18,714 nucleotides of DNA from an uncultured Persicitalea sp. Lineage in GTDB: Bacteria > Bacteroidota > Bacteroidia > Cytophagales > Spirosomataceae. The DNA lies in contig CATMVR010000018.1 in NCBI GenBank assembly GCA_950075905.1, positions 1 through 18,714 of the forward strand, written 5' to 3'. The notes under the pieces are model-generated. The model did no database searches. It was not told the origin of the DNA and saw only the letters and a program-made list of their open reading frames with translations. Shown here one piece after another: positions 1-7,381 of this stretch; the first letter of the stretch is position 1, and each line of letters starts with the position of its first letter. Position numbers and translations under genes: made by a program.

Positions 1-1640
1 TCTTGCCCAGTCAGTGGTCGATGCTGTAACTCTACACCCTGCGTGGTGAGTACCCGGAGCTTCTGATACTGCCTGACGCCATGCAGCTCAACGCTTTTAT
101 CGGCCGGATTGGGCACCGCGTACGGACCTGCCGCCGTACTTTCTTCGGCGGTACCGGTAATATTATCAAACAACTCTTCCACTTTTACGGAAGTAAAATG
201 AAGATTGGCCAGTCCGGTACCGAGGTCAAAAACAAGTCGTGCCCCGGGATCGGTGGCGTCATTCATCACAAAAACGAAAGAATTTTCCTTCTCCTGTTCC
301 CCAAAAGTCATGCTTTTATACCCAGAATAGGCCGGATAGGGGGCGGAGGCTTTGCCTGTGTACACGGTAAACGTATGCGGTACGGACGAAAAACCACGCA
401 CCGAAACGCGGTATTGGCGGTTTTTTACCAGTGTTAGTTTATCTTTCAGCAGTTGTACCTGCCAGCTTTGGGCGGTTACGCGCCGTATATCCACGGCAAG
501 AGCCTGATTGGCCTGTTGCATCGTGGCCAATGCTTCGCCCTGCGTCTGGAGCGTCCAACCCTCCGTGTTTGTGGCGAAAGCACTTTCGTAGAGCGTAACC
601 CGGAATAGCGATTTTGCCGGCGGCATGGGTGTTGTAAGGAGGGCATCGACCAGGGGCTGCACGTATTGGTTGGTCGTAGGGTTGAAAATACCAAAGCCCG
701 CGCTAAACTCCCAATAAGCCCAGCTAAACCCCTGCTCTTCAAACCAGCGGGCCAGAAAGGTGGTCCAGCGTTGCCGACTGGCCAGATCGGCTTTTTGGTA
801 GGCTCCAAACTCCCCCACATGGATGGGAAGCTGATGTTTTTTGGCAAACTGCACCAGCGGCTCAAATTCCTGCCTGACTTCATCGCGCTCGGAGTCGAGG
901 TCTTTCCACGTAGTGCCAAGCCAGGATTGGGCATCACTGCCTACCCATTCGGCTCCCTGATGCGTAAAACGGAACGGATTATAGTAGTGTACCGACAGAA
1001 TGAGCCGCGGATCGGCGGGAGGTTTGAGATACGGAACTCCCGCCAGACCTCCGTATAGAGCCAACCCCATGACAACGGTGCGGGTGGGGTTGGTTTTTCT
1101 GATTTTACCCAAAGCTTCGGCAAAGTATTCGTTCCAGAGTTCTGGCGTTAGCTTCCCGTTGGGTTCATTGAGTACTTCAAACAGCAGTTTTTCGTCATAC
1201 TCTTTGAAGTAGGCCGCAATCTGCTCCCACTGAGCCAGAAATCGCGGTTTGGCTTGTTCGGGGTGGGTGAAAAGTTCTTCGTGGTGGTGCATGTTGATAA
1301 TCACGTACAGCCCCTGTTGGTGGGCCTCATCAATCACCTGCCTGATACGTCGCAGAAAGGCGGCATCAAGGGTATAGGGAGGTACGAGCTGGGCGCGCTG
1401 CGGGGTGTCCCAGCGAATCGGTATTCTGACGTGCTTAAAGCCCAGGGAGGCAATCCGTTGAAAATAATCGGACCGGTAGGGGTTGCCCCATGCGTTTTCG
1501 GAGGGGGCCTCAAATATATTACCCATATTGATACCCCGGCCCAGTTGGCGGTTCAGTTCGGCTATGCCGGAGGTACCCTGCCCCCTGGCCTGATACCCCA
1601 CACAAAGCCCGATCAATACTACATAGGACAGTACCTTCAT
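1..1640 (-). CDS. GH5 family endoglucanase (cellulase) with carbohydrate-binding module and T9SS sorting domain, 3' end cut by window
   Basis: Secreted glycoside hydrolase, probably an endo-beta-1,4-glucanase. I translated it by hand from the ATG at 1640; 546 codons are open down to the window edge. The signal peptide begins MKVLSYVVLIGLC and ends near residue 21. A GH5 catalytic barrel covers roughly residues 25-330, with the early GINMGN motif, HVRIPIRW, INMHHHE, the acid/base Glu159 in VLNEPNG, HYYNPF, and the nucleophile Glu277 in HVGEFGAY. A CBM4/9-like beta-sandwich follows at about 347-485 (QSWQVQLL, then NRQYRVSVRG). The tail from about residue 505 (YAVPNPADKSVEL) resembles the start of a type A T9SS C-terminal sorting domain, so outer-membrane export and surface attachment or release are expected. 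About 40 residues are probably missing past the edge. GH5 assignment is strong; exact substrate (cellulose, glucomannan, other beta-glucan) cannot be read from the motifs. It is divergent from the acylase gene. Confidence 0.93.
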   Translation of the reverse strand, partial: MKVLSYVVLIGLCVGYQARGQGTSGIAELNRQLGRGINMGNIFEAPSENAWGNPYRSDYFQRIASLGFKHVRIPIRWDTPQRAQLVPPYTLDAAFLRRIRQVIDEAHQQGLYVIINMHHHEELFTHPEQAKPRFLAQWEQIAAYFKEYDEKLLFEVLNEPNGKLTPELWNEYFAEALGKIRKTNPTRTVVMGLALYGGLAGVPYLKPPADPRLILSVHYYNPFRFTHQGAEWVGSDAQSWLGTTWKDLDSERDEVRQEFEPLVQFAKKHQLPIHVGEFGAYQKADLASRQRWTTFLARWFEEQGFSWAYWEFSAGFGIFNPTTNQYVQPLVDALLTTPMPPAKSLFRVTLYESAFATNTEGWTLQTQGEALATMQQANQALAVDIRRVTAQSWQVQLLKDKLTLVKNRQYRVSVRGFSSVPHTFTVYTGKASAPYPAYSGYKSMTFGEQEKENSFVFVMNDATDPGARLVFDLGTGLANLHFTSVKVEELFDNITGTAEESTAAGPYAVPNPADKSVELHGVRQYQKLRVLTTQGVELQHRPLTGQ

Positions 1641-1660
1641 GCAAAAACTCTTTTTTCTGA

Positions 1661-1668
1661 TAAAGATA
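1661..1668 (-). promoter_or_regulatory. Possible -7 box of the GH5 gene
   Basis: On the minus strand this reads TATCTTTA, seven of eight bases of the Bacteroidota -7 consensus TAnnTTTG, 20 bp before the GH5 start codon. No TTG stands at the usual distance upstream, so this rests on the -7 box alone. The same octamer occurs on the plus strand in front of the acylase. Confidence 0.3.
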
Positions 1669-1669
1669 C

Positions 1670-1691
1670 GGCAAGTCTGTTTGTACTTGCC
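1670..1691. promoter_or_regulatory. 7-bp inverted repeat, operator-like
   Basis: GGCAAGT (1670-1676) and ACTTGCC (1685-1691) are perfect inverted copies separated by 8 bp (centre-to-centre 15 bp). The site lies immediately upstream of the candidate -7 box of the GH5 gene, where a repressor or activator dimer would act. A DNA-site role is inference; a hairpin is the alternative. Confidence 0.3.
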
Positions 1692-1775
1692 AGGATTGAA
1701 CAATTACAGCCAGCGGCTGAGATTGCCCAACACGCCGTAGGCAGGCAGATCAGGAGATTATTTGCCAGATTTTTT

Positions 1776-1783
1776 TATCTTTA
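1776..1783 (+). promoter_or_regulatory. Possible -7 box of the acylase gene
   Basis: TATCTTTA matches TAnnTTTG at seven of eight positions. A transcript starting about 7 bp downstream would begin near 1790, which would exclude the TTG at 1788 as start codon and favour the ATG at 1815. No convincing -33 TTTG was found at the right distance. Confidence 0.3.
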
Positions 1784-1814
1784 AGGTTTGAATACTTTAA
1801 GAAAAACCGCCTCC

Positions 1815-3863
1815 ATGCTATTACGTGTCTGCCTGTTGCTGCTTTTACCACTATTCCTGCGAGCACAATCCATCCAACCCAATGCCATCAAAATAGCCCG
1901 GGATGCCTACGGGGTACCACATATTTTTGCCAAAACCGATCCCGAAGTAGCCTATGGCCTGGCCTGGGCGCACGCCGAAGACGATATTGCCACCATCCAG
2001 CTCACTATGCTGGCCGGGCAGCATTCGCTGGCGAAGCTGAAAGGAAAAGACGGCGCTACGATAGATTACATCGTACAATTGCTGCGCTGCCGCGAGGTAG
2101 TGGATACCCAATTTTCGACGCTTTCGCCGGATTTCGTCCGGCTCATCGAAGGGTACGTACAGGGCCTGAATGCCTATGCAGCCAAACACCCCAAAGAAGT
2201 GCTGGTAAGGGGTTCGTTTCCGGTCAATGTCCGGGAGTACCTTACCTCCATTGTGTTTTCTACCTCTATTATCTCCGGGGTAGATAAGGTACTTTCGTCC
2301 ATTGTCAGCGGGAAGGTTGCGATGCTGAAAGAGTTTGAATCCGGCGGCTCCAACGCCATGGCCGTTCATGCCAGCAAAACCACTGACGGCCACAGCTATC
2401 TGGCTATTAACTCCCACCAGCCGCTCGAAGGCCCCGTGGCCTGGTATGAGGCGCACCTGTGCAGCGAGCAGGGCTGGAACATGCTGGGTGGGCTTTTTCC
2501 TGGCGGACCGGTGGTTTTTCTGGGAACTAACGAAAACCTGGGTTGGGCGCACACGGTCAATCATCAGGACAAAATTGATGTCTATCAACTCGAAATAAAC
2601 CCCGATGATCCGTATCAGTACCGGTTTGACGGGAAATGGGAGCGGCTGGAAGCCAAAAAGGTCAAGCTGAAAGTAAAGGTGGGGCCGATCCGGGTACCCG
2701 TCAAAAAAGAGGTTCTGTGGAGCAAGTACGGCGCCACGCTCCGAAACGACCAGGGGACGTTTTCGATAAGGTTTGGGGCCAATCAGGACATCCGGGCCGC
2801 TGAGCAGTGGTACCGCATGAACAAGGCCCGGAATTTCGCCGAATTTTACAAAGCCATGGAGATGACGGCTATTCCGGGGTTCAATACTATCTATGCCGAT
2901 CGCAACGATACCATTTTCTATGTCAGCAACGGCAAAATTCCACTGCGCAATCCGGCCTACGACTGGCAGGGTACCTTGCCCGGAAATACGTCCCGTACCC
3001 TATGGACCCAATACCATCCTGTACAGGATTTGCCCCAGTACCTCAATCCGGAAAGTGGGTACCTTTTCAATACCAACAATACCCCCTACAATGCTACTGG
3101 CAGAGGAGATAACCTGGCCGCGGATGATTTTGATCAGACCATGGGATACGAAACTATCGACAACAACCGGAGCCTGCGGATGCAGGAGCTTTTTGGACTG
3201 TACGACCAGTTGAGCTACGAAAATTTTAAACGGATTAAATACGACAATCAGTTGCCAGCCAAACTGGCCTATCCAACTGACCTGGAAGTACTTTTCGGGG
3301 TGGATACCGTAGCGAATGCGGACATAAAACCTTTGGTGAAGACCTTGCAGGAGTGGGACCGGAAATCAGATGCAGATAGTCAGGGGGCGGCGGTATTTCT
3401 GATGTGCTACCGGTATTTTTACGATAAATTCGCCAAAACCGGCTATGACCAGTCGCCGGGTGAAGCCGAGTTCGTACAGGCGCTCCGTACGGTAAAAAGT
3501 GAGCTCCTCACCACTTTTGGGCGTTTAGATGTTACCCTGGGCGAGTTTCAGAAACTGGTAAGGGGGAGGAAGGTACTCCCGATCTGGGGCCTGCCCGATG
3601 TGATTACGGCCATCTACCCCACCGAGTACAAAGATGGTAAAGTAAAAGCCGCTGCCGGTGAATCCTACATTGAGCTGGTGAGGTACCCAAAAGACGGCCT
3701 GCCGATTATCGAATCGGTGATCAACTACGGGGCCTCCAATCGGCCCGATAGCCCCCATTATGCCGATCAGATGGAGCTGTTTGTGGAGCAAAAAACCAAG
3801 AAAATGACCCTGGACAAAGAACAGGTACTCCGGGAAGCCAAAAGAATTTATTCTCCTCAATAA
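1815..3863 (+). CDS. Penicillin acylase family protein (Ntn hydrolase)
   Basis: Secreted or periplasmic N-terminal-nucleophile amidohydrolase of the penicillin/cephalosporin acylase and acyl-homoserine-lactone acylase family (PF01804). It would cleave an amide-linked acyl chain; the substrate is unknown. From the ATG at 1815 it has 682 residues and begins with a signal peptide (MLLRVCLLLLLPLFLRAQ). RDAYGVPHIFA (from about residue 29) and LAWAHAEDD are the conserved alpha-chain motifs. Autocleavage is expected at SGG|SNAM, giving beta-Ser1 = Ser179. Counting from it, His201 falls at beta-23 and Val248 at beta-70, the positions used by characterised family members, and an NTNN stretch (419-422) sits near beta-241, where the oxyanion-hole Asn lies. 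An in-frame TTG at 1788 would add nine residues; I prefer the ATG because it gives a cleaner signal peptide. The VOC gene follows 13 bp later, suggesting co-transcription. Confidence 0.9.
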   Translation: MLLRVCLLLLLPLFLRAQSIQPNAIKIARDAYGVPHIFAKTDPEVAYGLAWAHAEDDIATIQLTMLAGQHSLAKLKGKDGATIDYIVQLLRCREVVDTQFSTLSPDFVRLIEGYVQGLNAYAAKHPKEVLVRGSFPVNVREYLTSIVFSTSIISGVDKVLSSIVSGKVAMLKEFESGGSNAMAVHASKTTDGHSYLAINSHQPLEGPVAWYEAHLCSEQGWNMLGGLFPGGPVVFLGTNENLGWAHTVNHQDKIDVYQLEINPDDPYQYRFDGKWERLEAKKVKLKVKVGPIRVPVKKEVLWSKYGATLRNDQGTFSIRFGANQDIRAAEQWYRMNKARNFAEFYKAMEMTAIPGFNTIYADRNDTIFYVSNGKIPLRNPAYDWQGTLPGNTSRTLWTQYHPVQDLPQYLNPESGYLFNTNNTPYNATGRGDNLAADDFDQTMGYETIDNNRSLRMQELFGLYDQLSYENFKRIKYDNQLPAKLAYPTDLEVLFGVDTVANADIKPLVKTLQEWDRKSDADSQGAAVFLMCYRYFYDKFAKTGYDQSPGEAEFVQALRTVKSELLTTFGRLDVTLGEFQKLVRGRKVLPIWGLPDVITAIYPTEYKDGKVKAAAGESYIELVRYPKDGLPIIESVINYGASNRPDSPHYADQMELFVEQKTKKMTLDKEQVLREAKRIYSPQ

Positions 3864-3876
3864 TCTATCAAGTACC

Positions 3877-4260
3877 ATGCTTTCGCACGTTCACCATATC
3901 GCCATCATTGCGTCTGACTACGAAAAATCCAAGCATTTTTATACCCAAGTTCTGGGGTTGACTCCCGTAAGGGAAGTGTACCGGGAGGCACGGCAATCGT
4001 GGAAGCTGGACCTGGCCCTGAACGGGCAGTACATTATCGAGCTGTTTTCATTTCCTTCGCCCCCCGCCCGGGTGTCGAGGCCCGAAGCGGCCGGGATGCG
4101 GCATCTGGCATTCGGTGTTGCCGATCTGGACGAAGCGGTGCGGACGCTCGGTGACAAAGGATTACTGACCGAGCCCATCCGTACTGATGAGTTTACAGAA
4201 AAGCGTTTCACGTTTTTTGCCGATCCAGACGATCTGCCCATCGAGCTGTACGAACTCTAA
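3877..4260 (+). CDS. VOC family protein, YaeR/glyoxalase-I-like
   Basis: Small cytosolic vicinal-oxygen-chelate metalloprotein, 127 residues, with the full two-module beta-alpha-beta-beta-beta fold expected for the family. Four candidate metal ligands are present at the classic positions: His7 (VHHIAI), Glu55 (IIELFSF), His76 (MRHLAFGV) and Glu123 (PIELYEL). The spacing and the DPDDLPIELYEL ending resemble the YaeR/SMU1112c subgroup. These are often called lactoylglutathione lyase-like, although Bacteroidota commonly lack glutathione, so the true substrate is uncertain. It starts 13 bp after the acylase stop and is probably in the same operon. Its stop lies 2 bp from the stop of the convergent glycosyltransferase gene. 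Confidence 0.88.
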   Translation: MLSHVHHIAIIASDYEKSKHFYTQVLGLTPVREVYREARQSWKLDLALNGQYIIELFSFPSPPARVSRPEAAGMRHLAFGVADLDEAVRTLGDKGLLTEPIRTDEFTEKRFTFFADPDDLPIELYEL

Positions 4261-4262
4261 GC

Positions 4263-5783
4263 TCAGAAGGGCGTCATGCGCGGTATTTTGGCCAGGAACA
4301 TAGCCCGGATACTGGTTTTGGGCTGCCGGCAGAGGTAGACCCGGGTGCCGTGCTCGCGGGCATAGGGATTTTGAATTCGGCCTACTTCCCGTACTTCGGC
4401 AAAAAGCCGGGGGATGTCTTCACCCATTTCGTCGTTCACATAGATAAATTCCTGAATATCCTGCGGCAAGCGGCCCGGAGCCCAATACAAAAAGCTTTCG
4501 TGGAAGGAAATCGGCTCCGGTAACCCGTATTTCCGGCCAATGACCATAATGGCACCGGCTTGTCCGTAGTTTTCGCAGTAGATCAGCACCTGCGCTTTAT
4601 TGGCTGTCTGGTGGTAGGCGGTGTGCACAAGCTGAGTCAGTTCCTCCCAACCCAGCATGTCGGCGTAGTCCTGGGGCAATTGGTGGAGGGTGCCATCCTC
4701 AAACCGCCGGCCGGCGTCAACCCCGTACTTCGTATCCAATTGTTGAAAGTAAGCTATCAGACCCTCTAGCGGGTAAATCGGCAGCCCCATGGGAAGCAGG
4801 GGTAGGATGGTCAGCGTCATGAGCAGTGGCAAAAGCACCCGGAACACGGGACGCAACAGCCATCGCTCCCAACCCACGGCCCCGGCGGCTATCAGGGTAG
4901 GATATACCCCCGCCGTGTAGTAGCTTTTTCCGCGTAGCAGGCACAGTAACGCTACTGCCAGCACCGTCGAGAGAACTACGCTACGGTACGTAGGGTGCCG
5001 AAATAAGAACAATAGACCCATGAACACCAGGGGTGCCACCGAGAAGATAAAAAGAAGCTGCTCGGCCAGAAAGCCCGCCCGGCTTACGTATACCAGTTGG
5101 CTATCTTGCAGGGCCACCATGTGCTGCGCTACGGGAAAATCGTGCAAGTATTGCCAGACGAGGTTAGGAGAAAAAACCAGAAAGACGAGCGCCATGGCCC
5201 CATAGAATGCTCGGTTTTTGAAGACAGTACGGTTGGTAACTAGTAAAGCCAGCAACAGGCAAAAAGCCAGCAGCGCGATCAGGTACTTATTGAGCAGGCC
5301 CACCCCCAGCGTGGCACCCAGGGCATAGAGGTAGGTAGGGGAGTTGGTATTGAGAAAGCGGATGAGCCAGAAATAGGAGAGGGTCCAGAAAAGAATATCC
5401 AGAAATACCGGCTGGTACAGAAAAAACGCCCGGAGCATCAGGGGTGCAATGACCATCCCAACGGCCGCCAGTAGCTGAGCGTACTTTTGTCCGCCCAATT
5501 CGCGGGCTATGGCCGCGCCCAGCACCACCATGACCCCACTGCCCAGGGCTGGCAATAACTTCACGGCCAGCACCGAGTAGCCAAACAGTGAGCCCATTAC
5601 CCAGGCCAGCAGGCCCACCAGCGGAGGTACGGAGGCATAGCCGGCGGCGGGATGCATACCCAGCGAAAAGTAGAGGAGTTCGTCGCGGTGGTATTCCAGA
5701 TTTTGGTAAAAAACGAGGTGGAGGAGTATATTCAGGAAGGCCAGAATCCAGATCCAGGGCGAGAGGCGGGTAGAAGTTTGCAT
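4263..5783 (-). CDS. GT39/PMT_2-type integral membrane glycosyltransferase
   Basis: Polytopic membrane protein of 506 residues that probably transfers a sugar from a polyprenyl-phosphate donor on the periplasmic side, as in the PMT/ArnT (GT-C) fold. The first transmembrane helix is at about 10-27. The first external loop holds the family hallmark YHRDELLYFSLGM...GYASVPPL at residues 31-55, where Asp34-Glu35 is the likely catalytic/metal acidic pair. A second conserved stretch is YQPVFLDILFW. About ten further hydrophobic segments run to about residue 340, followed by a soluble C-terminal domain of about 160 residues. The acceptor (protein, lipid A-like or cell-wall glycan) cannot be told from sequence. 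The gene stands alone, divergent from the carboxypeptidase, and has a good candidate promoter. Confidence 0.87.
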   Translation of the reverse strand: MQTSTRLSPWIWILAFLNILLHLVFYQNLEYHRDELLYFSLGMHPAAGYASVPPLVGLLAWVMGSLFGYSVLAVKLLPALGSGVMVVLGAAIARELGGQKYAQLLAAVGMVIAPLMLRAFFLYQPVFLDILFWTLSYFWLIRFLNTNSPTYLYALGATLGVGLLNKYLIALLAFCLLLALLVTNRTVFKNRAFYGAMALVFLVFSPNLVWQYLHDFPVAQHMVALQDSQLVYVSRAGFLAEQLLFIFSVAPLVFMGLLFLFRHPTYRSVVLSTVLAVALLCLLRGKSYYTAGVYPTLIAAGAVGWERWLLRPVFRVLLPLLMTLTILPLLPMGLPIYPLEGLIAYFQQLDTKYGVDAGRRFEDGTLHQLPQDYADMLGWEELTQLVHTAYHQTANKAQVLIYCENYGQAGAIMVIGRKYGLPEPISFHESFLYWAPGRLPQDIQEFIYVNDEMGEDIPRLFAEVREVGRIQNPYAREHGTRVYLCRQPKTSIRAMFLAKIPRMTPF

Positions 5784-5823
5784 AGCGGGGTATGACTAAA
5801 ATTTGCTTATCAGGTAGGCTTGT

Positions 5824-5853
5824 TAAAGGTATTGTTTTTGGCGTGAGCGGCAA
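5824..5853 (-). promoter_or_regulatory. Candidate promoter of the glycosyltransferase gene (-33 TTG / -7 TACCTTTA)
   Basis: On the minus strand ATTG (TTG at 5853-5851) is followed, after exactly 19 bp, by TACCTTTA (5831-5824). This fits the Bacteroidota pattern TTG-N19-TAnnTTTG with one mismatch in the -7 box. It would give a leader of about 35 nt before the start at 5783. It is the best-supported promoter in the window. Confidence 0.5.
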
Positions 5854-5871
5854 TGGACTCATAATTGTAAA

Positions 5872-5879
5872 TACCTTTG
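5872..5879 (+). promoter_or_regulatory. Candidate -7 box for the M14 carboxypeptidase gene, upstream of the MITE-like element
   Basis: TACCTTTG is a perfect match to TAnnTTTG on the plus strand. With its flank (AATACCTTTG) it mirrors the -7 box of the divergent glycosyltransferase promoter (TAAAGGTATT at 5824-5833), 9 of 10 bases. No -33 TTG at about 19 bp was found. If used, the transcript starts near 5886 and its leader contains the whole 160-bp element. Confidence 0.35.
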
Positions 5880-5910
5880 TAAGGGATTATTACCCCCTGT
5901 TCTCTTCTAA

Positions 5911-6070
5911 GAAGCGGTTTGAGTTAATCTTGTTATGCCAAAAATGGTGCTTTTTAGCCAATCCTACGTCACTCAAATCCTCATTTAGCGCTGCCAAACG
6001 TCGGATTTGGCGTCTTGTCTTGTCAAAAAAACACTCATTTTTATCTATAAAATTTAACTCAAACCGCTTC
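5911..6070. mobile_element. MITE-like element, 160 bp, with 17-bp perfect terminal inverted repeats and TAA direct repeats
   Basis: The ends GAAGCGGTTTGAGTTAA (5911-5927) and its exact reverse complement (6054-6070) enclose 126 bp. TAA flanks both sides (5908-5910 and 6071-6073), as a 3-bp target duplication would. The inner sequence is AT-rich and encodes no recognisable transposase piece on either strand. Perfect arms, short length and a flanking duplication are what a non-autonomous insertion-sequence derivative looks like. A 3-bp TNA duplication is known for some IS5-family groups, but assigning this family is only a guess. The element ends 17 bp before the carboxypeptidase start codon. 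A long regulatory hairpin of other origin is the alternative. Confidence 0.65.
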
Positions 6071-6087
6071 TAAAAGCCCTGCTATAC

Positions 6088-7323
6088 ATGAAAAATCGTT
6101 TTGTTCTTGCTCTTATATTCTTTCTGTCAGGAGCCATGGTGAGCTGCCAGAAAGATCTTTATACCTCCCGGCTGCATCCTTTTCCTACCTACGTAGATAC
6201 CGAATCGAAGCCGGTGCAGTACCAGGAAAAAAAGGTTTATACGACCTCTGAGGGCGTATCGGCCTCCAACCTGTTTAACGGAGCGCGACTCAATGGGTTT
6301 GAACAGATAAACGACAGTACGTTTACCGCCACGATCGAACCCGAAAACACGCCCATCAACCCTAGCCCCTGGTACGCGTTTCAGCTGTGGGGGAGTTCTC
6401 CCCGGAAAGTATACCTCAATATTCATTACACCCATGGAAAGCACCGCTATACACCCAAACTTTCGGAGGACGGGCTCCACTGGCGTGAGCTGGATACCAC
6501 CCGGTTGACCCGGATCGGGAACGATGTGCAGCTGGAACTGGACCTCAAAGCGGACACTCTGTGGGTAGCCGGGCAGGAGCTTTTCTCTACTAATCATCTG
6601 CAAGCATGGCTAGCCCGGAAAACGCGCGAGAACGAGGCTGTAAGAGTACGTTCCTACGGCAAGAGTAAGCTGGGTCGGGATCTTTATACGGCTACACTCT
6701 ATCCGGCCACCAAAAAAAACAAACAGCTAATCGTGCTGATGAGCCGGCAGCACCCGCCCGAGATCACGGGGCAGTTGGCCTTTCTTCATTTTACGGAGCG
6801 CCTGCTGGAAGATGACTCGCTGACCAGAACTTTCCGGCAAAAGTACCAGATACTGCTCTTTCCGATGCAGAACCCCGACGGGGTAGACCTGGGGCATTGG
6901 CGACATAACGCCGGGGGAGTCGATCTGAACCGGGACTGGGACCGATACCATCAGTCCGAAAACCAGCAGATGGCCGACTACCTGATCAGCTACGCCAATA
7001 AGCAACAAGCCAGCGTAGTTCTGGGTCTGGATTTTCATTCGACCTGGGAGGATGTGTACTACACCAATCGCTCGGACACCGCCACGGTTTACCCCGGGTT
7101 TACCAGCCGTTGGCTCGGGGGAATCAAAGAGTCAATTTCTGGCTACGAACCCGATATTCAGCCCTCCAATATCGGGCAACCCGTATCAAAGGGCTGGTTT
7201 TTTGTGACGTTTGGGGCCGTGGGCATTACCTACGAAATCGGCGACGATACTGACCGGGAGTTTATCGGGGTCAAAAGCCGTATAGCGGCCGAAAAAATGA
7301 TGGAAGTACTGCTGCAAAAATAA
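6088..7323 (+). CDS. M14 family zinc carboxypeptidase, lipoprotein
   Basis: Metallocarboxypeptidase of 411 residues, probably lipid-anchored in the cell envelope: the signal peptide ends in lipobox MVSC with Cys20. An N-terminal beta-rich region (about 25-180) precedes the M14 catalytic domain (about 185-411). Zinc ligands are His222 and Glu225 in RQHPPEITG and His317 in LDFHSTWED. Substrate-binding Asn281-Arg282 lie in VDLNRDW, and the catalytic Glu383 is in ITYEIGDD. The HPPE motif and N-terminal domain resemble the AGBL/Nna1-like branch rather than digestive carboxypeptidases. It would trim amino acids from peptides or peptidoglycan-derived stems; sequence does not decide. Its 5' leader contains the MITE-like element, and its 3' end shares a bidirectional terminator with the SusCD operon. 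Confidence 0.9.
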   Translation: MKNRFVLALIFFLSGAMVSCQKDLYTSRLHPFPTYVDTESKPVQYQEKKVYTTSEGVSASNLFNGARLNGFEQINDSTFTATIEPENTPINPSPWYAFQLWGSSPRKVYLNIHYTHGKHRYTPKLSEDGLHWRELDTTRLTRIGNDVQLELDLKADTLWVAGQELFSTNHLQAWLARKTRENEAVRVRSYGKSKLGRDLYTATLYPATKKNKQLIVLMSRQHPPEITGQLAFLHFTERLLEDDSLTRTFRQKYQILLFPMQNPDGVDLGHWRHNAGGVDLNRDWDRYHQSENQQMADYLISYANKQQASVVLGLDFHSTWEDVYYTNRSDTATVYPGFTSRWLGGIKESISGYEPDIQPSNIGQPVSKGWFFVTFGAVGITYEIGDDTDREFIGVKSRIAAEKMMEVLLQK

Positions 7324-7352
7324 AGAGGAGCCCCGGTGCCGGGACTCCTCTT
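7323..7352. terminator. Bidirectional intrinsic terminator between the carboxypeptidase gene and susD-like gene
   Basis: AAGAGGAGCCCCGG (7323-7336) pairs with CCGGGACTCCTCTT (7339-7352): a 14-bp stem with one mismatch, GC-rich inside and A/T-rich at the base. T-rich sequence follows on both strands (TTCTTTAC on plus, TTTATTTTT on minus). It sits in the 58-bp gap between two convergent genes. Confidence 0.85.
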
Positions 7353-7381
7353 CTTTACACTCAGGCAAACGGTTTGATCCG

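Noticed and set aside
1254..1784. Plus-strand open frame of 176 codons
   Set aside because: Antisense to the N-terminal part of the GH5 gene, whose catalytic motifs are intact; no motif of its own.
1851..2588. Minus-strand open frame of 245 codons
   Set aside because: Shadow of the penicillin acylase gene, including its catalytic serine region.
5287..5862. Minus-strand open frame of 191 codons starting upstream of the glycosyltransferase
   Set aside because: It overlaps the glycosyltransferase in another frame on the same strand and is a proline/glycine-rich out-of-frame product.
5792..6073. Possible 93-codon plus-strand gene spanning the MITE-like element, perhaps a transposase remnant
   Set aside because: No transposase motif (DDE or similar) is visible, the frame crosses the element's border, and codon use is unlike the neighbours.
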